A stretch of 40,739 nt of DNA from Methylobacterium segetis (GCF_004348265.1 NZ_SMNT01000049.1:1-40739); one strand, 5' to 3'; positions 1-8,734 are shown, numbered from the stretch's first letter. Numbers and translations are program-made. The notes: generated by a model from the letters alone, not told the origin.

Positions 1-27
1 ACGCTTGCCGAACGCTGCTGTCCGCCG

Positions 28-145
28 GCCTGGTGGTTCGAGCGGTGCGCACAAAACCCGATCCCATCTCGAACTCGGCCGTTAAACGCACCAGCGCCCA
101 TGGTACTGTGTCTCAAGACACGGGAGAGTCGGTCGCCGCCAGGCC
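28..145 (+). rRNA. rrf: 5S ribosomal RNA
   Basis: The sequence has the 5S layout. The terminal helix forms between GCCTGG at 28-33 and CCAGGC at 139-144, and the conserved internal segment CCCGATCCCATCTCGAACTC lies between. About 118 nt, the usual size. It is followed by an initiator tRNA, as in rRNA operons of Hyphomicrobiales, so the 23S gene should lie just outside the left edge. The ends are set by the helix and may be off by a few bases. Confidence 0.95.
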
Positions 146-204
146 TGCCAACAGCAGAACACACACCAACACAACACACGTTCCCTCGACACGATCGACA
201 CCAC

Positions 205-228
205 GGCCGGTCCCAGACAGGACCGGCC
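205..228 (+). other. Perfect hairpin between 5S rRNA and tRNA-fMet
   Basis: GGCCGGTCC (205-213) pairs perfectly with GGACCGGCC (220-228) across the six-base loop CAGACA. No T-tract follows, so it is unlikely to be a terminator. In an rRNA-tRNA precursor it could be a processing signal or protect the 5S 3' end; that role is inference. Confidence 0.5.
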
Positions 229-232
229 CCGG

Positions 233-309
<77 letters not shown>

Positions 310-315
310 AATTGA

Positions 316-348
316 GAAAGCCCGTCGCAGATCCTGCGGCGGGCTTTC
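316..348 (+). terminator. Rho-independent terminator of the rRNA operon (probably bidirectional)
   Basis: A 15-bp stem joins GAAAGCCCGTCGCAG (316-330) to CTGCGGCGGGCTTTC (334-348) through a three-base loop, with one G-T wobble. It starts seven bases after the tRNA CCA end. A short TT tract follows on the plus strand. On the minus strand the stem runs into TCTCAATTT, so it may also stop the transcript of the convergent small membrane-protein gene. Confidence 0.85.
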
Positions 349-374
349 TTCGTTCGTGCCGTGCGGATGCCGGC

Positions 375-569
375 TCAACGATTCCGCATGATGATCCAGA
401 TCGCGTGGATCATCCCCGGAATGCCTCCGAGCAGCGTCAGAAGGATGTTGAGCAGGAATTGCAGCCCGATCCCTTCCGTGATCAGGACGGCGACCGGCGG
501 CAGGAAGATGGCGAGCAGGATACGGACGATGTTCGACACGGGATCTCCGGGGGAGGGGGCTTTGTCCAT
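375..569 (-). CDS. YqaE/Pmp3-family small membrane protein
   Basis: A 64-residue protein with two hydrophobic segments (roughly residues 14-35 and 37-61) and the family signature GGIPGMIHAIWII near the C-terminus. Members of the UPF0057/Pmp3 family are tiny inner-membrane proteins linked to salt or cold stress and membrane potential; a bacterial biochemical function is not established. This copy has an N-terminal extension of about ten polar residues (MDKAPSPGDP). It is convergent with the rRNA operon, sharing the hairpin at 316-348, and divergent from the gene at 654 with 84 bases between. The family call is fairly safe; the role is unknown. Confidence 0.85.
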   Translation of the reverse strand: MDKAPSPGDPVSNIVRILLAIFLPPVAVLITEGIGLQFLLNILLTLLGGIPGMIHAIWIIMRNR

Positions 570-653
570 GGCCAGAACGAAGCTCGGCCGTTCCTGTTCC
601 CAAACCCCCGGCGCCGATCGTTCGGCCGGCAGGCGGCCGCGGGTCGGCCCCCC

Positions 654-1493
654 ATGCTGAGGGAATGGGTCCTGTACCTGACGACCCCGGCGCCCCTCGC
701 GTTCCGGCGTCTCGGCTACGTGCGGGAGAGCGTATCACTCTATTCGCGTTCGCGCCGCTGCCATACGGCGTGGCGCCCCCATCTCGAAGCGACGCGTGCC
801 GCCATCCGCGAGGCGATGGCCGGCCTGTCGCGCCGGCAGACGGTCGTCGTGCTCGGATCCGGCCTCCTCGACGACATTCCGCTCGCGACCCTGGCAGAGA
901 GCTTCGCGCAGGTCCGCCTCGTCGATGCGGTGCATCTCTGGCCGGCACGCCGTGCGGCCGGCCGCTACCGGAACGCCGAGCGGGTGACGCGGGATCTCGG
1001 CGGGAGCGCGGCCCTCCTGCTTCGAGGCGAGACCGATCTTCACGATGCGGTGACCCCGCTCTGCTCGGCGCCGGACGTCGACCTCGTCATCTCCGCCAAC
1101 CTGTTGTCGCAGGTCCCGATCCTTCCGCTCGATTGGTACGACGAGCGCGGATGGCCGGAGCCGCCGGATCTCGGCCGCCGTCTCGTCTCGGCCCATCTCG
1201 ACGCCCTCGGCCGGACGAAGGCGCGCGTCTGCCTCGTCACGGACACGGTCGAGATCGAACTCGACCGCGAGGATCGTGAAACCGATCGGCTCGATCTCGT
1301 GCACGGCGTCGCGTTGCCGCCGCCGGACCGATGCTGGGATTGGGATCTGGCGCCGTTCGGGGAGAGCTCGGCGGACAGGCGCCTCATCCATCGCGTGCAG
1401 GCTTACACCGATTGGCACAGGGCGCTGCGACGGCAGGCATCCCAGGGACCAGGCAAAGAAAAAGCCGTCTCCCGCGACGGAGACGGCTTCTGA
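654..1493 (+). CDS. Uncharacterised protein with a methyltransferase-like glycine motif
   Basis: 279 residues from the ATG at 654. The open frame extends far upstream, but that part crosses the 5S, tRNA and terminator, so it is not coding. Residues about 64-72 (VVVLGSGLL) followed by a strand ending in VRLVDAVHLW resemble motifs I and II of class I SAM-dependent methyltransferases, and DVDLVISANLLSQVPIL resembles motif IV. No substrate can be named. The last dozen or so residues (GKEKAVSRDGDGF) are encoded by the terminator hairpin of the opposing DUF4167 gene, so the true functional C-terminus may be shorter. I do not recognise a named family; the fold is an inference from short motifs. Confidence 0.7.
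   Translation: MLREWVLYLTTPAPLAFRRLGYVRESVSLYSRSRRCHTAWRPHLEATRAAIREAMAGLSRRQTVVVLGSGLLDDIPLATLAESFAQVRLVDAVHLWPARRAAGRYRNAERVTRDLGGSAALLLRGETDLHDAVTPLCSAPDVDLVISANLLSQVPILPLDWYDERGWPEPPDLGRRLVSAHLDALGRTKARVCLVTDTVEIELDREDRETDRLDLVHGVALPPPDRCWDWDLAPFGESSADRRLIHRVQAYTDWHRALRRQASQGPGKEKAVSRDGDGF
1455..1489 (-). terminator. Rho-independent terminator of the DUF4167 transcript
   Basis: On the minus strand an 11-bp stem (AAGCCGTCTCC at 1479-1489 with GGAGACGGCTT at 1462-1472) is followed by a T-rich run TTTCTTT. It lies 48 bases past the DUF4167 stop codon and inside the 3' end of the convergent gene at 654-1493. On the plus strand no T-tract follows, so it works for the minus transcript. Confidence 0.85.
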
Positions 1494-1536
1494 TTGGTCG
1501 AGGAGTGCCGGCGCAGGTTTCCGCGCCGGGATCACC

Positions 1537-2568
1537 TCATTCCGCGGAGGACTCGGCCGGTGCCGGGTTCTCGGCACCCTCCGCCCCCTCGCTCCCCTCG
1601 AAGCGGGGCCGACGGCGGCGACGCGGCTTGGCGGCGGCGCGCGGCGTCTCGTCGCCGGCCTCCGGCGCGCTCTCGGCCGCCTGCGGCACCACCCCGTTGG
1701 CGGCGGGCTCCGCAGAGGGCTCGGACGGAACGGGCGTGCGGGCCGGATTCACGAGGAACGCGGGCAGCGCGCTCGCCTGCTCCTCGGGCGCGGCGCGCGC
1801 GCCCTCGTCGCGACGACGCTCCCGGCGGGACGGGCCTTCGCTCGAGCGCGGCTGGAAGTCCTGGGCCGGGGCGTCCGGCCGCACGGGCTCCTGGCGCCGA
1901 TAATCGCCGCGGCCGTTCTCGTAGCGGTTCTCGCGGGGCTGATCCTGACGGCCGAAATCCTGGCGCGGCTGCTCGTTGCGCCCGTAATCCTGCCGGTGCT
2001 CCTGCCGACCTTCCTGCCGCGGGTTATTGTCGAAGCGCTGGTTCTCGTAGCGCTGACGGTCGCCGCGATTTGGCTGGAAGCGGTCGCGCCGCTCGTTCCG
2101 GTTCTGGCGGCTGTCCTGCTGGCGGCCGTCCTGCCCGTTGTCCTGGCGCATCTCGTAGGGCTGGGGCTGCTGGCCCGGGTCGGAATACTCGTCCCCGTAC
2201 TGGCCGTAGCCCTGACCGTTCTGGCCGGAGCCGCCGGGACCCTGCTGCACACCCTCGTCGTCGCCCTCGTCGAGATCGTCGTCGTAGGATTGGCGGGCAT
2301 AGCCGGCGCCGGCCTGCGGGCGGTTCTGTTCCTGAGCACCGGAGATGATGCGGAAATAGTGCTCGCCGTGCTGGAAATAGTTCTCGGCTGCGACCGGGTC
2401 GCCCGCCGCCAGCGCATCGCGCGCGAGCTGGGCGTACTTGTCCGCGATGTGCTGGGCCGTGCCGCGGATCTTCACGTCGGGACCGTTGGATTCGTACGAC
2501 CGCGTCAGGGGATTGGGACCCTTCGGGCGGTTGCGGCCACGCATCCGTCTATTCTGGTTTGGTCTCAT
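1537..2568 (-). CDS. DUF4167 domain-containing protein
   Basis: 343 residues. The N-terminal 80 or so carry the DUF4167 signature: a basic start (RRMRGRNRPKGPNPL), then SYESNGPDVKIRGTAQHI and an alpha-helical AENYFQHGEHYFRII segment. The rest is low complexity: an Asp/Gly/Gln stretch, a long Arg/Gln/Asn-rich region with RQE, RQD and RGD units (about residues 145-215), and an Arg-rich patch PRRRRRPRF near the C-terminus before an acidic tail. This looks intrinsically disordered and nucleic-acid binding. Function is not established. It lies downstream of prmC and prfA on the same strand, separated by a 394-base gap, and ends at a clear terminator. A role in translation or RNA handling is inference from composition and neighbourhood. 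Confidence 0.9.
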   Translation of the reverse strand: MRPNQNRRMRGRNRPKGPNPLTRSYESNGPDVKIRGTAQHIADKYAQLARDALAAGDPVAAENYFQHGEHYFRIISGAQEQNRPQAGAGYARQSYDDDLDEGDDEGVQQGPGGSGQNGQGYGQYGDEYSDPGQQPQPYEMRQDNGQDGRQQDSRQNRNERRDRFQPNRGDRQRYENQRFDNNPRQEGRQEHRQDYGRNEQPRQDFGRQDQPRENRYENGRGDYRRQEPVRPDAPAQDFQPRSSEGPSRRERRRDEGARAAPEEQASALPAFLVNPARTPVPSEPSAEPAANGVVPQAAESAPEAGDETPRAAAKPRRRRRPRFEGSEGAEGAENPAPAESSAE

Positions 2569-2962
2569 CGGTCTCGATTGACCCTCATTCGTGCGATAAG
2601 CGCGTCTGTTGATCCGGTCGCATCCGGCAGGCTTCGCTCCGGACCCCTTCGCCGACGGACGATGCCCGTCCCGAGTGATCCGTGATCCGCTTGCCGTGCT
2701 GGCGGTCCGTCCCGTCCAATCGGGGCCTGCGCATGCGTCCGAGACGCCGTTCGATTGTCAGGTTCGAATGTCACCGAGCCGCATCGCGACACCTGAAACG
2801 CGCCTGCTCGGTGGTGAGGAGATCTGGAACAGCTCGGCGGGAGGGATCGTCGCCAACCTTACCGCTGCCCGACTTAACGGACCGTTCGCGATCTGCACCC
2901 TGGAGATTAACGGCTCGAACCCGGCACAACAAGCTTTTTTTCATGCGAACGCGATGATCGGC
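2569..2962. other. 394-base intergenic region between prmC and DUF4167
   Basis: No convincing gene. It lies downstream of prmC and upstream of DUF4167, both on the minus strand, so it should hold the 3' end of the prmC transcript and a DUF4167 promoter. I see a short A-run (minus strand, 2935-2941) and a small palindrome AACGGACCGTT at 2876-2886, but no clear terminator and no good -35/-10 pair. Open frames crossing it are Arg/Pro/Ser-rich and lack conserved features. Confidence 0.5.
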
Positions 2963-3871
2963 CTAGGATTTTCGCCGCGAGCCCGCTGCCGGACTGCGGC
3001 GTAGCGCCACGACCCGCGCATGTCCTGCCAGATCGTACCGGATTGCGGCGTCTTCAAGACCCGCCCCGATCCCAAGGCCGCGAACGCTCTCCGCCTGGTC
3101 GTGCCCGACCTCGAAGCAGAGGGAGCCCTCCTCACGCAGGAGATCGCCTCTCATCACCTCGGCGATGATGCGCCGATAGGCGTCGAGCCCGTCAATTCCG
3201 CCGTCGAGCGCGAGCGTCGGATCGTGCAGGCGCACCTCCGGTGACAGGCTCGGGATCACGCCGCTCGCGATGTAGGGCGGGTTCGAGACGATCAGGTCGA
3301 AGGGGCCGCGCAGGCTCGCGCACCAATCCCCAAGGACGAAGCCGGCCCGCGCCTCCACGCCGTTCAGCCGGGCATTCTCCCGCGCGGTCCGCAGCGCGCC
3401 CTCGGAACGGTCGAGGCCGACACCGTAGGCGCCCCGCGCCTCGCTCAGGATCGCCACGAGGAGGCAGCCGGATCCGGTACCGAGGTCGAGGATCCGGGAG
3501 GGCGGGCCGTCGCGACCCGGCAGCGCCGCGAGGGCCGCCTCGACGAGCGTCTCCGTGTCGGGGCGCGGCACCAGGGTCTCGCTCGAGAGCCGGAACGGCA
3601 GGCCCCAGAATTCCCAGGCCCCCAGGATGCGCGCCACGGGCTCGCCCGAGAGGCGCCGCGCCACGGCCGCGTCGAGGGTAGTGGCGCCCTCAGCGCCGAT
3701 GAGCACGTCACCGCGCGTTGCGAGGTCGAGCGGCGAGAGCCCGAGGATGCCGGGTACGAGGAAGCGGGCGTCGCCGACCGCGCCCTCGTTTCCGGACGCC
3801 GCGAGGATCCGTTCGACGAGCCGCAGCGCGGCGCGGCGCGAGAGGTCGGGCGCGAAGCGCGGCGGATTCAT
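2963..3871 (-). CDS. prmC: Peptide chain release factor N5-glutamine methyltransferase
   Basis: PrmC (HemK) methylates the glutamine of the GGQ motif in release factors using S-adenosylmethionine. The 302-residue product has the helical N-terminal substrate-binding domain (about 1-90), the SAM-binding motif ILDLGTGSGCLLVAI near residue 125 and the catalytic NPPY motif in LIVSNPPYIASG near residue 195, which positions the target glutamine. Length is normal for the family. The ATG lies seven bases after the prfA stop, and its ribosome binding site GAGG overlaps that stop, so translation of enzyme and substrate is probably coupled. Confidence 0.97.
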   Translation of the reverse strand: MNPPRFAPDLSRRAALRLVERILAASGNEGAVGDARFLVPGILGLSPLDLATRGDVLIGAEGATTLDAAVARRLSGEPVARILGAWEFWGLPFRLSSETLVPRPDTETLVEAALAALPGRDGPPSRILDLGTGSGCLLVAILSEARGAYGVGLDRSEGALRTARENARLNGVEARAGFVLGDWCASLRGPFDLIVSNPPYIASGVIPSLSPEVRLHDPTLALDGGIDGLDAYRRIIAEVMRGDLLREEGSLCFEVGHDQAESVRGLGIGAGLEDAAIRYDLAGHARVVALRRSPAAGSRRKS

Positions 3872-3878
3872 CGGGGCC

Positions 3879-4964
3879 TCAGGCCATGCCCTCTGCGGCG
3901 AGAAGCTCGGCCTGATGCTCGGTCACGAGCGCGTCGACCAGTTCATCGAGCGCCGTCCCGTCGAGGATCTCGGGGAGCTTGTAGAGGGTCAGGTTGATGC
4001 GGTGGTCCGTCACCCGCGCCTGCGGGAAATTGTAGGTACGGATCCGCTCCGAGCGATCGCCCGAGCCTACCTGCGCCTTGCGGTCCGCGGCCCGGGCCGC
4101 GTCCTTGGCCGTGCGCTCGGCATCGAACAGCTTGGCGCGCAGGAGGGACATCGCCCGGGCGCGATTCTTGTGCTGCGAGCGCTCCTCCTGGACGAAGACG
4201 ACGATGCCGCTCGGGAGGTGCGTCACCCGGATCGCGGATTCGGTCTTGTTCACGTGCTGGCCGCCGGCGCCCTGCGCACGCATCGTATCGATCTTCAGGT
4301 CGGATTCGTTGATGACGATGTCGACCTCCTCCGCCTCCGGCAGCACCGCCACCGTCGCCGCGGAGGTGTGGATGCGCCCCTGCGTCTCGGTCTCCGGCAC
4401 CCGCTGGACCCGATGGGCGCCGCTCTCGAACTTGAGGCGGGCGAAGACGCCCCGTCCCTTCACCTCGGCCACGATCTCGCGGTAGCCGCCGACCGTGCCC
4501 TCGCTCTCCGAGATCACCTCGACCTTCCAGCCCTTCGCCTCGGCGTATTTCGCGTACATGCGGAAGAGGTCGCCCGCGAAGAGCGCCGCCTCGTCGCCGC
4601 CCGTGCCGGCGCGCACCTCGAGGATGGCGCTCTTCTCGTCGGCCGCGTCCTTCGGCAGCAGCATCAGCTGCAGGGCCCGGTGCGCGGCCTCGAGCATCGC
4701 CTCCGCCTCGGGCTTCTCCTCGGCGGCGAGCGCCCGCATCTCGGGATCGCTGCCCGGCTCGTCGATCAGCGCCACCACGCCCCGGAAATTGGCGTCGGCG
4801 GCCCGATAGGCGCGGATGCCCGCGACGACGGGATCGAGCTCGGCGAGTTCACGGGAGAGCTGCACGAAGGTGTCGGCGTCGGCCGAACCGGCGCTGAGCG
4901 TCGCGGTGGCGATGTCGTGGCGGGCCAGGATCGCGTCGAGGCGGTCGGGAGGGAATGGGGTCAT
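3879..4964 (-). CDS. prfA: Peptide chain release factor 1
   Basis: RF1 reads UAA and UAG stop codons and triggers peptide release on the ribosome. The 361-residue product has the universal GGQ motif ([18 protein letters not shown]) and, in the stop-codon reading loop, [15 protein letters not shown], where PET takes the place of the P-x-T tripeptide of RF1; RF2 would have SPF. Length matches the family (about 360). It is directly followed by prmC, whose product methylates the GGQ glutamine. No strong Shine-Dalgarno sequence precedes the ATG at 4964, but the N-terminus fits the family and no better start is visible. Confidence 0.97.
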   Translation of the reverse strand: MTPFPPDRLDAILARHDIATATLSAGSADADTFVQLSRELAELDPVVAGIRAYRAADANFRGVVALIDEPGSDPEMRALAAEEKPEAEAMLEAAHRALQLMLLPKDAADEKSAILEVRAGTGGDEAALFAGDLFRMYAKYAEAKGWKVEVISESEGTVGGYREIVAEVKGRGVFARLKFESGAHRVQRVPETETQGRIHTSAATVAVLPEAEEVDIVINESDLKIDTMRAQGAGGQHVNKTESAIRVTHLPSGIVVFVQEERSQHKNRARAMSLLRAKLFDAERTAKDAARAADRKAQVGSGDRSERIRTYNFPQARVTDHRINLTLYKLPEILDGTALDELVDALVTEHQAELLAAEGMA

Positions 4965-5094
4965 CGCCCGGATGATACTCTCGCCTGAAAGGGGACATGG
5001 GAGGACGGGGCTCGGCGCGGGCCGGGCCCGGCGGCCGGCCGCCGAACGGGTGCGGCGGCAGGGGAGCGAGCCGACGATGTGCGGGGTCAGGCGT

Positions 5095-5154
5095 CCCCGC
5101 GGAACTCCCCGCGCTGCCTCCGCGCCGTGGCGCCGGGGCGAGAATTCCGCGGGG
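5095..5154 (-). terminator. Long inverted repeat directly after ptsP
   Basis: CCCCGCGGAA (5095-5104) and TTCCGCGGGG (5145-5154) are perfect 10-base arms around a 40-base GC-rich centre that contains smaller hairpins. It begins six bases after the ptsP stop on the minus strand. No T-tract follows. It may be a 3' stabilising structure or a weak terminator between ptsP and prfA. Confidence 0.4.
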
Positions 5155-5159
5155 TGCCT

Positions 5160-7424
5160 CTAGATAGGCACGCCGTGCGCCTTGGCGAAGGCCGTCAGCG
5201 CGGGCCGCAAGCTCTCGCCGTCGCTGCTGCGCGTGAGCTCCGCCTCGATCAGCGCGCCGACGGCGGCGGCATCCATGCTGAGCACCGTCGCCTTCACCGG
5301 GCCGATCGCCGCCGGCGACATCGAGAGATCGCGGAAGCCGAGGCCGATCAGGGTCATGGCTTCGAGGGGGCGCCCGCCGATCTCCCCGCAGACGGTGACC
5401 GGGCAGCCCGCCGCGTTGGCGCGCTCGGCGATGATGCGGAAGGCCCGCAAGGCCGGTGCGCTCAAGGGGTCGAAACGGTCGGCGACGCGGCGGTTCTCGC
5501 GGTCGACCGCGAACAGGAACTGCATGAGGTCGTTCGAGCCGACCGAGAGGAAGTCCGCGTGCTTCGTCAGCTCGTCGAGCTGGAAGAGCAGCGAGGGCAC
5601 CTCGATCATCGCGCCGAGGCGGCAATCGCTCGGCAGCGGGTGCCCGTGGCGGCGCAGATGCGCCTTCTCCCGGTCGACGATCGCCTTGGCGCGGACGAAC
5701 TCGTCGACCGTCGCCACCATCGGGAACATGATCTTGAGGGGGCGCCCGCCAGAGGCCTTGAGGAGCGCGCGCAATTGCACCCGCAGCAGGGCCGGCCGGT
5801 CGAGGCCGATGCGGATGGCGCGCCAGCCGAGGGCGGGATTCTCCTCCTCGAGCTTGGGCATGTAGGGGAGGATCTTGTCCCCGCCGATGTCGAGCGTGCG
5901 GATCGTGACCGGCTTGTCGCCGGTGGCGGCGAAGACCGATTCGTAGAGATTCTGCTGCTCCACGGCGGACGGCATGCGCTCGGCCACCATGAATTGCAGC
6001 TCGGTGCGGAACAGGCCGATCCCCTCGGCGCCGGTCTCGTGCAGGTGCGTGAGGTCGACGAGCAGGCCCGCGTTCAGATGCAGGCCGATGCGCACGCCGT
6101 CGCGGGTGACCGCCGGCACATCCCGCAGCGCGCGATACTGCTCCTGCCGGCGGGCGCGCAGCCGCACCATCTCGGCGTAGGAGGCCTCGACCTCCGGGCT
6201 CGGGCGGACGTGGATCTCGCCCGAGACGCCGTCGACGATGATCGCGTCGGCCGAATCGCACAGGGCGGTCGCGTTCGCGACCTCGCCGACGGCGGGGATG
6301 CCGAGCGCGCGCGCGACGATCGCGATATGGCTCGTCGGGCCGCCTTCCTCCAGCACGACGCCGCGCAGGCGGGTGCGGTCGTAATCGAGCAGAGCGGCCG
6401 GGCCCATCGAGCGGGCGACGAGGATCGCGTTCTCGGGCAGGTGGCCCGCGCCCTCGGCCGATTGCGAGCCGATGAGCTGGCGCAGCAGGCGGTTGGCGAG
6501 GTCGTCGAGATCGTGAAGGCGGTCGCGCAGGTAGGGATCGCTCTGGCGCAGCATCCGGGCGCGATTGTCGGACTGCACGCGCTCCACCGCGGCCTCCGCG
6601 GTGAGGCCGGAATGCACGGCCTCGCGCATGCGGCGCAGCCAGCCCTTGTCGTGCGCGAACATGCGGACGGTCTCGAGGACCTCGCGGGATTCGCCGGTGC
6701 CGATGGAATCGCCCCGCTCGACGAGATCGTCGATCGCCGAGCGGACCTCGCCGATCGCCCGTTCCAGGCGCTCGACCTCGCGCTCGACATTCTCGGCGAT
6801 CAGCGTCTTCACGATGATGCGAGGTTCGTGCAGCACCACGTGGCCGAGGCCGATTCCCTCGGCGAGCGCGACGCCCCGCTGGCTCACCGGGCGCCGGCCG
6901 GCCGGCCCCGCCCCGGGCGCGAGGCTCTGCAGCTCGCCCGAGGCGATCATCTCGGCCAGCACCATGGCGGTGGTCTGGAGCGCCTCGATCTCCTCCTCGG
7001 AATAGACCCGGTAGGTCTTGTTCTGGACCACCAGCACGCCGAGCGTGTTCCCGGCGCGCAGCAGCGGCACGCCGAGGAAGGCGTGGTAGGCCTCCTCGCC
7101 CGTCTCGGGGCGATACGAGAAGGCGGGATGCGACTGCGCGTCGGAGAGGGAGAGCGGCTCGGCCGTGCGCGCGATCAGGCCCACGAGGCCCTCGTCCGCG
7201 CGCAGGCGCGTGAGGTGCACGGCCTCCCGGTTGAGGCCCTCGGTGGCGAAGAGCTCGAGGACGTTGTCGTCGCGCAGGACGTAGACCGAGCAGACCTCGG
7301 CGACGACGTTGGCGGCGATGAGGACCACGATGCGGTCGAGGCGCGCCTGTGCGCTGACCGGCTCCGCCATCGCTTCGCGGAGGCGGCGCAGCAGCAGGCG
7401 CGGGCCTCCAGGCGCAGCGGGCAT
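5160..7424 (-). CDS. ptsP: Phosphoenolpyruvate-protein phosphotransferase PtsP (enzyme I-Ntr)
   Basis: Enzyme I of the nitrogen phosphotransferase system: it takes phosphate from PEP and passes it to NPr and then EIIA-Ntr, a regulatory relay. The product is 754 residues from the ATG at 7424. A GAF domain occupies about residues 15-160. The phospho-histidine motif GGPTSHIAIVARALGIP has its His near residue 366. A PEP-binding TIM barrel follows with FRTELQFM, a nucleotide-binding-like SVGSNDLMQF and the catalytic-cysteine segment VTVCGEIGGRP. A GTG at 7469 would add 15 residues (ALRLHRPPGWIDET), but the ATG gives a family-like N-terminus. It sits between lysC and prfA, a common order in Hyphomicrobiales. 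Confidence 0.95.
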   Translation of the reverse strand: MPAAPGGPRLLLRRLREAMAEPVSAQARLDRIVVLIAANVVAEVCSVYVLRDDNVLELFATEGLNREAVHLTRLRADEGLVGLIARTAEPLSLSDAQSHPAFSYRPETGEEAYHAFLGVPLLRAGNTLGVLVVQNKTYRVYSEEEIEALQTTAMVLAEMIASGELQSLAPGAGPAGRRPVSQRGVALAEGIGLGHVVLHEPRIIVKTLIAENVEREVERLERAIGEVRSAIDDLVERGDSIGTGESREVLETVRMFAHDKGWLRRMREAVHSGLTAEAAVERVQSDNRARMLRQSDPYLRDRLHDLDDLANRLLRQLIGSQSAEGAGHLPENAILVARSMGPAALLDYDRTRLRGVVLEEGGPTSHIAIVARALGIPAVGEVANATALCDSADAIIVDGVSGEIHVRPSPEVEASYAEMVRLRARRQEQYRALRDVPAVTRDGVRIGLHLNAGLLVDLTHLHETGAEGIGLFRTELQFMVAERMPSAVEQQNLYESVFAATGDKPVTIRTLDIGGDKILPYMPKLEEENPALGWRAIRIGLDRPALLRVQLRALLKASGGRPLKIMFPMVATVDEFVRAKAIVDREKAHLRRHGHPLPSDCRLGAMIEVPSLLFQLDELTKHADFLSVGSNDLMQFLFAVDRENRRVADRFDPLSAPALRAFRIIAERANAAGCPVTVCGEIGGRPLEAMTLIGLGFRDLSMSPAAIGPVKATVLSMDAAAVGALIEAELTRSSDGESLRPALTAFAKAHGVPI

Positions 7425-7498
7425 CGTCTCGTCAATCCAACCTGGCGGCCGGTGCAACCTTAGCGCCACTCGGGCGCCAGCCGCACCAGCGCGGAGGT

Positions 7499-8734
7499 TC
7501 AGGCCTGATCGAGGCCGTATAGCGAGTGGAGCGTGCGAACGGCAAGCTCTGTATAGGCCGCGTCGATGAGGACGGAGAACTTAATCTCAGATGTGGTGAT
7601 GGCGCGGATGTTGATGCCCTTCTGGGCGAGCGCCCGGAAGGCCTTCGCCGCGACGCCGGCATGGCTGCGCATGCCGACGCCGATCGCCGAGACCTTGACC
7701 ACCTCGGTCGCGCCCTCGATCTGGCCGTAGCCGATCGTCTCGCGCTGGCTGTCGAGGATCGTGCGGGTGCGCTCGTAATCGGCCTCGGGCACCGTGAAGG
7801 TCATGTCGGTGGTCGACTGGTCGCCGGACACGGTCTGGATGATCATGTCGACGTTGATGTTGGCATCGGCCAGGGGGCCGAAGATGGCCGCGGCGACGCC
7901 GGGGCTGTCCTTGACCGCCCGGAGCGTGATCTGCGCCTCGTCCTTCGCGAAGGCGATGCCGGTGATGATCTGCTGTTCCACGATGTCGTCCTCGTCGCAG
8001 ATGAGGGTGCCGGGGCGGGCGGCGTCCGGCGGATCGAAGCTCGACCGCACCGTGGTCGGCACGCGGTGCACCATGGCGAGTTCCACGGAGCGGACCTGCA
8101 GCACCTTGGCGCCGAGCGAGGCCATCTCCAGCATTTCCTCGAAGGTCACGCGCTCCATGCGCTTGGCCTTCGGCACGATCCGAGGGTCGGTGGTGTAGAC
8201 GCCGTCCACGTCGGTGTAGATGTCGCAGCGCTCCGCGCCGATGGCGGCCGCCACCGCGACGGCGCTGGTGTCAGAGCCGCCGCGCCCGAGCGTCGTGATG
8301 CGGCCGGTCTCGGGGTGGATGCCCTGGAAGCCGGAGATCACCGCGACCTCGCCGCGCTTGAACCCGGCATCGAGGTTCGCCCCGTCGATCCGGGCGATGC
8401 GGGCCGAGCCGTGCGCGTCCGAGGTCTCGATCGGGATCTGCCAGCCCTGCCAGGAGCGCGCCGTGATGCCGTCCTTGCGCAGCGCCACGGCGAGAAGGCC
8501 GGAGGTGACCTGCTCGCCCGAGGCGACGACGGTGTCGTACTCCGCCTCGTCGTAGAGGGTGTTGGCGTCCTTCACCCAGCCGACGAGCTCGTTCGTCTTG
8601 CCGGACATGGCCGAGACCACGACGGCGACGTCGTAGCCGGCCGCGACCTCGCGGGCGACGTGGCGCGCCACATTGCGGATCCGGTCCACGGTGGCGACCG
8701 AAGTGCCGCCGAATTTCATCACCAAACGGGGCAT
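7499..8734 (-). CDS. lysC: Aspartate kinase
   Basis: Phosphorylates aspartate in the first step towards lysine, methionine, threonine and diaminopimelate. The 411-residue product starts MPRLVMKFGGTSVA, with the catalytic KFGGTS motif at residues 7-12. The kinase domain runs to about residue 245 and includes LGRGGSDTSAVAVA. Two C-terminal ACT domains follow, the second reading VSAIGVGMRSHAGVAAKAF, so feedback inhibition by lysine and/or threonine is expected from the family. An upstream in-frame start at 8809 would add 25 non-conserved residues and is rejected. It is divergent from ubiG, with about 170 bases for both promoters. Confidence 0.96.
   Translation of the reverse strand: MPRLVMKFGGTSVATVDRIRNVARHVAREVAAGYDVAVVVSAMSGKTNELVGWVKDANTLYDEAEYDTVVASGEQVTSGLLAVALRKDGITARSWQGWQIPIETSDAHGSARIARIDGANLDAGFKRGEVAVISGFQGIHPETGRITTLGRGGSDTSAVAVAAAIGAERCDIYTDVDGVYTTDPRIVPKAKRMERVTFEEMLEMASLGAKVLQVRSVELAMVHRVPTTVRSSFDPPDAARPGTLICDEDDIVEQQIITGIAFAKDEAQITLRAVKDSPGVAAAIFGPLADANINVDMIIQTVSGDQSTTDMTFTVPEADYERTRTILDSQRETIGYGQIEGATEVVKVSAIGVGMRSHAGVAAKAFRALAQKGINIRAITTSEIKFSVLIDAAYTELAVRTLHSLYGLDQA

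Noticed and set aside
2609..3004. Possible 131-codon gene in the prmC-DUF4167 gap
   Set aside because: No ribosome binding site, no recognisable motif, and overlaps the prmC end. Composition does not show the strong third-position GC of its neighbours.
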